From NCBI GenBank assembly GCA_030704615.1, contig CM060734.1, positions 23,002,001 to 23,066,000 of the forward strand: DNA of 64,000 nt. Direction: 5' to 3'. Each line of letters opens with the position of its first letter. The stretch's first letter is position 1. Shown here in pieces: positions 56,237 through 64,000 of the stretch. The stretch comes from Takakia lepidozioides. Lineage: Eukaryota; Streptophyta; Takakiopsida; Takakiales; Takakiaceae. The position numbers and the translations under genes are program-made. The notes under the pieces are model-generated. The model was not told where the DNA came from and did not search any database. It worked only from the letters and a program-made list of their open reading frames with translations.

Positions 56237-57295
56237 TTACTCACAGGCAAAGTCGGAGTCCAACTCCTTGTCGGAAGTCTCCTCTGTATCAATATCAGCG
56301 GGACAGGGCTTCGGAAGGACTTGAGAAGTGTGTCCACCCAAACCCATCAGGAGGTTCTTGTAAATCTCAGCATCCCCTTCAATCCCAAAGAGATGTCGGG
56401 CACTGGCCTTGCAAGCGTGGTACGAAGCACCTGCAGTGGAATAGAATGAAGGAAGCAGACATTGAAGACACATATGGAACGGTGGGAAGTACTGAAAGTG
56501 CAAGCTCAATCAAACCTCATGAAATCCAAATGTTGCAGAGACGAACCTGTACCCATTGACAAATCCAGAACTCTGGCGTCTGTGTAGGTGCAGCACTCCA
56601 CAATCGTTTGAATGAAAGCCGGGCTCCTCTCCCTCGCCCCTCTCCAAGGAACCCCATTCCCCCTTCGCAAGCAGACGTTGCTGTCGACGTAGTTGTGGTG
56701 CATGTCATCCGTGGGAGGATCTATCCTGTCGTCTATGAACTTGCCCCCATGAGTGATGGCGAACTCCGAAATGCCGGCCGGAGTCGTTGGTGGATGCACT
56801 CGGACGAGACAAACAGCTTCAAACAAACGAGTCTGCGAACAACACATCTAGAAGGAACTAAGAAGCTTAAAAATCAGGCCCCTACATATGAGTTCGAGCG
56901 ACCTACACAACTCCATCCGAGAACCACCAAGAAGAGGAAGAAGAAGGCAAATTTACCATCTCTCCCGGACGATCCCCCTTCGTAAGGTACATGCTGTTCA
57001 CACAATTCCATGTCTTCAGGACTCTCATGCCCGAGGCTTTCAAATAGCTGGCAAGTGCACGACGACAACGAACGTCGGCGGACTGTATGAGCACCAAAAC
57101 ACCTGCATCGGACAGGAAAAAATTGCAAAAAGAGAAAACCCACCGCTAGTAGCGCTCATCAAAAGCATTCCAACCCGGACAAGCACCCGATGGAGGGACA
57201 TCCGGGACTGCCAACCCATCAGGGATGTCCAAGATTATGAGTTCGGCTGCATATTGCTTCTCCTTCCCGTTCACCCAGGATTTGGTCATTTTAGC
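56237..57295 (-). CDS. Exons 6-9: beta-class amino-methyltransferase-like domain
   Basis: In order: ELIILDIPDGLAVPD at the place of catalytic motif IV (normally D/N/S-P-P-Y/F, here DIPD, degenerate). Then VLIQSADVRCRRALASYLKA followed by SGMRVLKTWNCV, as in the strand-helix-strand after motif IV (GGxLxI then GFxVxxxxxW). Then a linker with RIDPPTDDMHHNYVDS. Then FIQTIVECCTYTDARVLDLS and, across the E8/E9 junction (phase 1), MGTGASYHACKASARHLFGI-E-GD: the SAM-binding motif I with its RxxxGIE follow-up. Motif IV before motif I is the beta order of N4/N6 DNA methyltransferases. An acidic tail (DIDTEETSDKELDSD) ends at TAA 56237-56239. Confidence 0.6.
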
Positions 57296-59954
57296 CTGCA
57301 AACAAAATTACAATGGAATACTCAAGAGGATTGAAACGATCCATGCCCACTGCAGAGAAGAAGCAAAAGAGAACACGCACCGTGCCGAGGAACTCTACAA
57401 TCCTCTCCCACACTGGTGATGGCTCGCCCTTGTAATCAGATTTCTTGGACTCCATCATGGCAAGGAATCCGACGTTGGCCATCTCCAACCTGGTAGGGCA
57501 AATGACCCTCGTTGGATGTTCCACTGCATGGTACGGGTCCTTGGGATCAACCACCCCCTTGTTCTTTCTCATGGATCCCCTGCCATGCGGTGGAGTCTGC
57601 TGGACATGCACCACTGGGCCAATATCTGCAACACTTCCCTGCCCTTGTGCCACCTTCCCTCTACCCCTTCCTTTCCCCACAACACCAGCAACATCTTTTC
57701 CCTTTGCCTTTCTACCTCTACCCGGGGTATCCTGAGTGGGAGGCTCCTTCTCTGCAAGAGTCCTCAAATTTCGTTCATGAATGTCGAGGTCGGCTGCTGC
57801 GGCAGTGGCTGCAATTCGCTCATTCTCTCTCCTCAAAGACACCTCCGGAGCTGGGGTCTCAGAAGGAGGGCAATCCAAATACCAACCACAAGAAGAAAGA
57901 TGGTCTGGGCCCCAGTCATGCAAGATCCCAGTAGTAAACATGGTCTGATTGCCAGCAGGGACAAGCCAGAGGTCCACGAAATCTGGATGTTTGTCCAAGC
58001 AATTCTCTTCCATGAGAACAAACTTTATGTACCTGCAGGAACAGAGACAGCCTCATTATGCAATGCAATTATTGTCTCTCAGCTTTTCCATCACACCAGG
58101 AAGACCCCCTTAAACTGTATGCGTCACAGTACATTGCAACCACAGCACACTAAGTAGCCTGAACGGCCCAGGGTGTGCACCTGTAAAGGCATTGTTTCCA
58201 GGCTTCCTCTCCTTTTTCTTGCTGGTCAAGGTCATGTGTTCGACTGATGCCACCCTCCTTGCTGAACTCTCTAAAGAAACAAGAGTGCCACACTGTGGCT
58301 CTCCATTTCCTCATGTATGCTTCGAAGGAGACCTTCGGTGCTGTCATAGTGATGCCATAGTCAGCCAGCTGAGTATGCAGAACCGACCGTGCCCTTTCTT
58401 CCAACTGCAAAACAATTCAAATGCAAGAATGAACCCAAAAAAAATCACAGCGAATGTGAGAGGCAATGGAAAGAGAAGGACAGGAAAAGAGAAAAGAAAG
58501 TGACACAGGAAAGGACATCACACCTGGCTCCAGTAAGTGGCCTTGTGAAGCCATGTGTCTAGCACATTGTCACTGACAGGAATGACACGCCGGGTCTTCT
58601 TCTCTTTCTCCGGCCTGGGGAACATGTGGGTATCCCTAACTGTGGGATCGGAGTTCCATATCTGTAGCCACTTCACCTTTGTTCTGAAGACACAACGGCG
58701 GTAGACAACCTGTGTAACTTCTCCTGGGCCATCTCTGGCTTGCCTGGCTTGTTATAATGGTTTTTTTATCTCCAGGAGAAACTGCGATCCGAATGATGGG
58801 TCGGCAATTCTCAACTGCTTCACAAAAGCACTCATTATAGTCCTTCTTGTAGCGGTCATCTCTTTTTGGATGTGACTCTCAACCCCCTTTGCTGTCCTTC
58901 TCTCCTCAGGGGTTGACCTGTAGTATTCCAGTTTGCCACGCTCCCCTGCATCTGCAATGTCTTGCTGCAAGGGAATGCACGAGAGTTGCATCAACCCAAG
59001 GGCAAGGGAAACAAACAGAAACAAACATGTGGAAGCAGGAATATGGAAAGGGCAGATGAAGGAAGATGTATTTCACCGTGTACATGTACTCCATGAAAGC
59101 CTCACGTGTCAACGAGTACCACGTTTCCGATGTCTTGGAGCTTTCGCACTTCTTGTACGTCTCTGCTGAAAGGATGGTCTTGAAGTTGGTCAAGGGCATC
59201 TGCCTGATCCTTTGTATCCTATACACTGTGTGAACCAGACTCGTTTTGACATGCGATGTCTCCGTTCCTCTGCAGAATGATATCTGAAAGTCAGAATGAA
59301 ATTCAAGGACTTTAATCAAAGAACCACGGAACTACAAGTGGAACATGTAGAATGAGAAACCAACCTGTTCACATCATTCATTGCCGTTAGAAGACCCATC
59401 ATGTTCCCCTCACAATCCAGCACCATCGATCGAACAAAGTAATGCCACTCTTCCTCTTGTGAGTGCAGCCTCCCAATAACAGCCATCCATGCAAGCAACC
59501 GGTGGTTCCCATCCCAAACGTGAAACATCTTCCCCGAGAATGCCTGGGTGGAAGGTTTCCTGGAGAGAAGAAGTTCGAAGGATTCGTTCACCTGTCTCCA
59601 AATATGATCCCAGGAGTCCACGATTGACTCATCCACAAGGAGCTCATTGCCTGTGGAATCATTTGTACAAACGTAAAACACTTCGGATCCATCCAAATAC
59701 CCATGAACAAACTCGGCCTCTAGCTTGAGAATGTCCTTGATGAGGGGTGGTCGAACGACGGGCATGGAAACCATCCTACACAGGGGAATCTTCAACCTCC
59801 CACCCGGGGCAAGCATACTTTGCACCACAAGCTGAGAGTTTACCTTCTGACCCCCCAGCATCTCAGCGGCTTTGCTTTCATAGAACTCATCGTCAACATC
59901 AACAATGATCTCCTTCCCCAGCCCCGAAGGGATCTCCTCCGCCACACTTTGCAT
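56237..59954 (-). CDS. ParB/Srx-like domain - beta-class DNA methyltransferase-like gene
   Basis: Multi-exon gene by my reading of splice sites (minus strand, + coordinates): E1 59365-59954, E2 59077-59269, E3 58524-58964, E4 58181-58404, E5 57381-58032, E6 about 57146-57295, E7 56957-57102, E8 56547-56832, E9 56237-56430. GT/AG ends and phases agree except at E6/E7. E1 has a ParB/sulfiredoxin-like DGNHR motif. E5 has basic GRGRKAKGK and KGRGRGK (AT-hook-like) stretches. E6-E9 fit an N4/N6 amino-methyltransferase of the beta arrangement. Stops in frame at 58752-58754 (TAA in E3) and 57146-57148 (TAG in E6) suggest a pseudogene, or that two exon ends are misplaced. The gene would act on DNA in the nucleus; activity is unproven. 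Confidence 0.6.
59365..59954 (-). CDS. Exon 1: ParB/sulfiredoxin-like domain
   Basis: 196 codons from ATG 59954. The layout follows the ParB/Srx fold: RLKIPLCRMVSMPVVRPPLI, then an FVHGYLDGSEVFYV strand pair, a spacer helix (DSWDHIWRQVNESFELLL), then MFHVWDGNHRLLAWMAVIG. DGNHR (residues 148-152, Asp codon 59511-59513) is the signature: ParB-type CTPases/nucleases and sulfiredoxins have a G-x-H/R-R motif here. The exon ends AACAG before GTTGGT. A TGCAG directly upstream (59961) may be an acceptor, so the coding region may extend 5'. Identification by motif, not by search. Confidence 0.55.
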
Positions 59955-60052
59955 ATTCTCCTGCAGGGTTGTTCATTCAAATTGATATAAGAGTGAGGCA
60001 TGAGACGATGGTGTTTGAGCATGGCAGACAGGCCATGTGCGGAAGAAAAGAT
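59955..60052. other. Short gap between the ParB exon and the palindrome array
   Basis: Contains CTGCAGG at 59960, a possible acceptor on the minus strand. Otherwise nothing. Confidence 0.4.
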
Positions 60053-62275
60053 GAGCTCAAACAGTGTGCGTTGACGCACACTGTTTGAGCTGCAAGGTAA
60101 GTGTTCATTGAACCTCAAAGACATGCCACGTAAGTGTTCATTGAACCTCAATGAGAAGCCCTTAGTGGCCGATTTTCAGATGAAAAAAAAAGAAAAGGTG
60201 AGCTCAAACAGTGAGCGTTGACGCACACTGTTTGGGCTGCAAGGTAAGTGTTCAGTGAACCTCAGAGACATGCCACGTAAGTGTTCATTGAACCTCAGAG
60301 ACATGCCAGGTAAGTGTTCATTGAACCTCAAAGAGAAGCCCTTAATGGCCGATTTTCAGATGACAAAGGCAATGACAAGGTGAGCTCAAACAGTGTGCGT
60401 TGACGCACACTATTTGAGCTGCCAGGTAAGTGTTCATTGAACCTCAGAGACATGCCCTGTATTGCCGAATTTCACAGAGGAAAAACAGTGACAAGGTGTG
60501 CTCAAACAGTGTGTGGCAATGCACACTATTTGAGCTCCTAGGTAAGTGATGATTGATCCTCAAATACAAACCCTATGTGGCCGATTTTCAGATGACAAAG
60601 GCAATGACAAGGTGAGCTCAAACAGTGTGCATTGACGCACACTGCTTGAGCTGCCAGGTAAGTGTTCATTGAACCTCCGAGACATGCCCTATATTGCCGA
60701 ATTTCACAGGGAAAAAACAGTGACAAGGTGTGCTCAAATAGTGTGCGGCAACGCACACTGTTTGAGCTGCCAGGTAAGTGATGATTGATCCTCAAATACA
60801 AACCCTATGTGGCCGATTTTCAGATGACAAAGGCAATGACAAGGTGAGCTCAAACAGTGTGCGTTGACGCACACTGCTTGAGCTGCCAGGTAAGTGTTCA
60901 TTGAACCTCCGAGACATGCCCTGTATTGCCGAATTTCACAGGGAAAAAACAGTGACAAGGTGTGCTCAATCAGTGTGCGGCAACGCACACTGTTTGAGCT
61001 CCTAGGTAAGTGATGATTGATCCTCAAATACAAACCCTATGTGGCCGATTTTCAGATGACAAAGGCAATGACAAGGTGAGCTCAGACAGTGTGCGTTGAC
61101 GCACACTGTTTGAGCTACCAGGTAAGTGTTCATTGAACCTCCGAGACATGCCCTGTATTGCCGAATTTCACAGGGAAAAAACAGTGACAAGGTGTGCTCA
61201 ATCAGTGTGCGGCAATGTACACTATTTGAGCTCCTAGGTAAGTGATGATTGATCCTCAAATACAAACCCTATGTGGCCGATTTTCAGATGACAAAGGCAA
61301 TGACAAGGTGAGCTCAGACAGTGTGCGTTGACGCACACTGTTTGAGCTGCCAGGTAAGTGTTCATTGAACCTCCGAGACATGCCCTGTATTGCCGAATTT
61401 CACAGGGAAAAAACAGTGACAAGGTGTGCTCAATTAGTGTGCGGCAACGCACACTGTTTGAGCTCCTAGGTAAGTGATGATTGATCCTCAAATACAAACC
61501 CTATGTGGCCGATTTTCAGATGACAAAGGCAATGACAAGGCGAGCTCAAACAGTGTGCGTTGACGCACACTGTTTGAGCTGCCAGGTGAGTGTTCATTGA
61601 ACCTCCGAGACATGCCCTGTATTGCCGAATTTCACAGGGAAAAAACAGTGACAAGGTGTGCTCAAACAGTGTGTGGCAACGCATGCTGTTTGAGCTGCCA
61701 AATAATTGTTCATCGATCCTCAGAGACATGCCCTATGTGGCCAATTCTCAAATGAAAAAGGCAATGATAAGGGTAGCTCAAACAGTGTGCGCCAACGCAC
61801 ACTGTTTGAGCTGCCAGGTAAGTGATGATTGATCCTCAAATTCATACCCTATGTGGCCGATTTTCAGATGACAAAGACAATTACAATGTGAGCTCAAACA
61901 GTGTGCGTTGACGCACACTGTTTGAACTGCCATGTAAGTGATGATTGATCCTCAAATATATGCCGTTTGTGGCCGTTTTTCAGATGAAAATACAATGACA
62001 AAGTGGGCTCAAACAGTGTGCGCCAACGCACACTGTTTGAGCTGTCAAATAGTGGAGAATTGAACCGGGCATAGTGGCCCTATCTGGCCGTTTTTCACAC
62101 CATCAACCAAGTAAAATGCGGGGCTCAAATAGTGTGCGTCAACGCACACTGTTTCAGCATCCAATTCGTGGTGGATTTAACCTACCGTAGTTCCCCTATT
62201 TGGTTGTTTCGCACATCAACAAGCCAGCAAAATGGAAGGCTCAAACAGTGTGCGTCAACGCACACTGTTTGAGCT
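60053..62275. repeat. Array of 19 palindromes with 232-bp dimeric period
   Basis: Nineteen near-perfect inverted repeats of about 38 bp, at about 60053, 60200, 60382, 60499, 60614, 60731, 60846, 60963, 61078, 61195, 61310, 61427, 61542, 61659, 61773, 61890, 62006, 62122 and 62238. Arms are AGCTCAAACAGTGTGCG and its complement, with a 2-4-base centre. In the core (60614-61696) type A (centre GTTGAC) and type B (centre GGCAAC) alternate every 116 bp, giving a 232-bp unit. Spacers carry AGGTAAGTG and GATTTTCAGATGACAAAGGC or GAATTTCACAGGGAAAAAAC. Repeat-encoded minus-strand frames (87 codons, repeated) are artefacts of the period. Confidence 0.95.
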
Positions 62276-62480
62276 TCTTGTTCGCGGTTGATGCAACCTG
62301 GCAGAGATGTCGTGTGTAGACTATGTTCATATGGAAATAGAATCTCAACTTGGGTTCACATCAGCAATGAAGCACAAAGGTGGGTTTCAAAGATTGAACC
62401 TTTTTTATGGCTGCTCCAGAAGACTCCCCAATCGTCGGGGACCCTTTGCGCTTCGGACTGCTCTCCACGCCTCGCATGTT

Positions 62481-62707
62481 CTAGAGCATCTCCCCCATCC
62501 TCTCTTCCACTATTAGGTTCTTCATGAGGCCAGCGTCAACATCATCTTCGGCGTCTGCCTCTCCCTCGGATGCAGTGTCCTCCTCATCTGTTCTTGGAAC
62601 TATGGCAGGCTGCTGTTCTCTCCGGATTCCTGCTCTTCCATCGCCGAACTTTGCTCTTTGCCCTCTTCTTCCGCCTTTTCCTCTTCGGCCACTCTTTCCA
62701 TCCTCAT
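62481..62707 (-). pseudogene. Acidic coding remnant, possible 5' exon
   Basis: Minus strand: ATG at 62707 opens 35 codons (RVAEEEKAEEEGKEQSSAM-type) to TAG at 62600-62602. In the next frame an acidic stretch continues (TDEEDTASEGEADAEDDVD) to TAG at 62481-62483. Two adjacent acidic frames suggest one original exon with an indel, perhaps a 5' exon of the ParB-methyltransferase gene, with the palindrome array then lying in an intron. No clear donor was found. Confidence 0.3.
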
Positions 62708-63673
62708 TCTATATCTGGCTCTATTCCTGTTTCTAGAGCTCGTGAAGTATAATGACTTCCTTCTCTTCCTCCTCCGCTAGAAACAAGGGCTCCCCACGAT
62801 GCCTCTAGAGTTCTCCAGTTTGACGTTTGCAACAAGGGTTGCTATTGCATGTAACCAAAATCAAAATTGGACATTGTCAACCGTATTTGGATGCGGGTGT
62901 TGTTATTGTGTGCGAACGGAATTCATCCATTTCGGCGTCTTTGTATTATTCAAGAAATAAAGTGCTAGAAAATATGTACATCCGTTGCATGTACTTGTGA
63001 TATATGTCAGATGTACTTCGCCGCCTGCCAATATATGACGGCCTTCTTGCATGGTTTCAAATTCGGAAGTGCCGTAGAAATCTAATGCTAGTTCAATTTG
63101 GAGCAGTTCTTGCAGATTCGCCATAAATGTTGTGCTTCACATATGCATCCACGTGTGTCGTACTGCCTGCCCTGTGCTTTGCATTTTGCCGTCATCGTCG
63201 CCATGGGGTCATTCGGTATAAAGGGTTGTGTCGGAAATGATCTTGTGTTGCACACATCCATGCGAGGTGACTCTTGGAGTGTCAGTGTTTGTGCTGTGCT
63301 TTTCTGGCACGGCACAACCTCATTACATTCGGGGTCTTCCTGTTTACTGCTCTCCAGGGTTGTTGCCGTCTTTCCATAAAGGATGGTTTCATGTCATGTT
63401 CAGGGTTTGTTTTTCATCCAAAAACAACACGGCTTCTTGTGGCTTCCTGTATTTGAAAACAGTTTTTCTAGTTGGTGTCTCTCAGCGTGGTTGTCTGCGA
63501 AGTTCAGTGCATGTTATTCCTGCATCCTTTTGATGCATCGCCCGCAGCCTTTGGGTTAGTGCTACCCTTGTTGACCTCAATTTTTTTTGTGGTGGATCCC
63601 CTTTCGAGAATTGCGGGCTATCAGTTCGGGGATTCCGTTGTGGATCGAAAGTTTCGGTCAGCGTAGGAAAACA
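62708..63673. other. Intergenic region
   Basis: AT-richer, with no conserved frame. It probably contains the promoter and 5' UTR of the frame starting at 63674. No motif is asserted. Confidence 0.35.
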
Positions 63674-64000
63674 TGTCCAGGGAGAGAGATAGATTAGCCC
63701 GATTTCATTCCAATGCAGGTAGTCTTCCACTGACTGCCACTGCAGACGACGATGGGTTTGCAGTTGTTCATGAGGATGAGCTGGTTACAGTGTTCCCACT
63801 GGAATTGGGTTCTCTGCTTGTTCAAAAAGAGGTGTATGACGAGGATGGGAATTTGGATTATGGACATTTGGAGAAACCATTGGTTGGCGAGTGTGGAAGG
63901 AAGTGGAGAGTCCTTCCAGGCACATACCGTGTCCTTGGAAAAGAGAGAAGACAATCAGCAGGATCAGTCATTACCCCTGGAACTACAGCATCGGTCGTGT
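63674..64000 (+). CDS. Partial ORF running off the window
   Basis: ATG at 63674, 109 codons open to the edge, no stop. The product is soluble and acidic (ATADDDGFAVVHEDELVTVF, VYDEDGNLDYGHLEKPLVGE, GRKWRVLPGTYRVLGKERRQ). No family recognised. A host first exon or a single-exon gene is possible. Confidence 0.45.

Noticed and set aside
60538-61729. Five 87-codon minus-strand ORFs as a gene family
   Set aside because: They are offset by exactly the repeat period or by near-multiples and arise from the palindromic satellite.
60053-62275. Palindrome array as a CRISPR array
   Set aside because: The spacers are themselves repeats, there are no cas genes, and the setting is eukaryotic.

Overview
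This window looks like transposon-dense nuclear DNA of a streptophyte alga; a charophyte such as Chara is my best guess. The pointers are giant Ty3/gypsy LTR retrotransposons with plant-like organisation, an intron-bearing host gene, an exon encoding a plant-type atypical HLH protein, and a gypsy element carrying a cytosine-5 DNA methyltransferase (such elements have been reported from charophytes). The species call is inference.

Layout. 1-15.3 kb: Element 1, a complete 13.3-kb gypsy element (613-13893) flanked by the 5-bp duplication GCCCC, inserted in a GC-rich element with CACTA-like ends. 15.3-35.2 kb: a roughly 1.8-kb tandem repeat (three units, two carrying a LINE fragment) flanked by two copies of a 1.2-kb segment. 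The third unit is split by Element 2 (20465-33371, target duplication GGCAG), a sibling of Element 1. Both elements encode an unusual ORF across the LTR/primer-site junction, gag-protease-RT-RNase H-integrase, a CACAGCC-rich array, and a very long extra ORF before the 3' LTR. All these frames carry indels or stops although the LTR pairs are nearly identical.

35.2-43.1 kb: a scrambled fragment of a second gypsy family (gag forward, protease-methyltransferase inverted), a second GC-rich CACTA-like element, a 342-bp repeat made of consecutive hairpins, an exon for an IBH1/UPB1-like HLH protein, a 123-bp fragment of Element 1 RT, and an unidentified ORF. 43.6-50.4 kb: Element 3, the better copy of the second gypsy family, with order gag - protease - C5 DNA methyltransferase - RT - RNase H - integrase. 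It is cut at its 3' end by a satellite (50.36-53.1 kb) of 1003-bp higher-order units built partly from 120-bp monomers.

53.1-64 kb: mostly non-coding sequence, then a minus-strand multi-exon gene (59954 down to about 56237). I read its product as an N-terminal ParB/sulfiredoxin-like domain (DGNHR motif) followed by a beta-class N4/N6 DNA-methyltransferase-like domain. Upstream of it lies an array of 19 near-perfect 38-bp palindromes, alternating between two types with a 232-bp period, and each type-A or type-B spacer carries a consensus-like splice-donor sequence. An open reading frame runs off the right edge.

The two most notable items are the methyltransferase inside the polyprotein of Element 3 and the ParB-methyltransferase host gene. 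Together they put two unrelated DNA-methylation modules in one transposon-rich locus.
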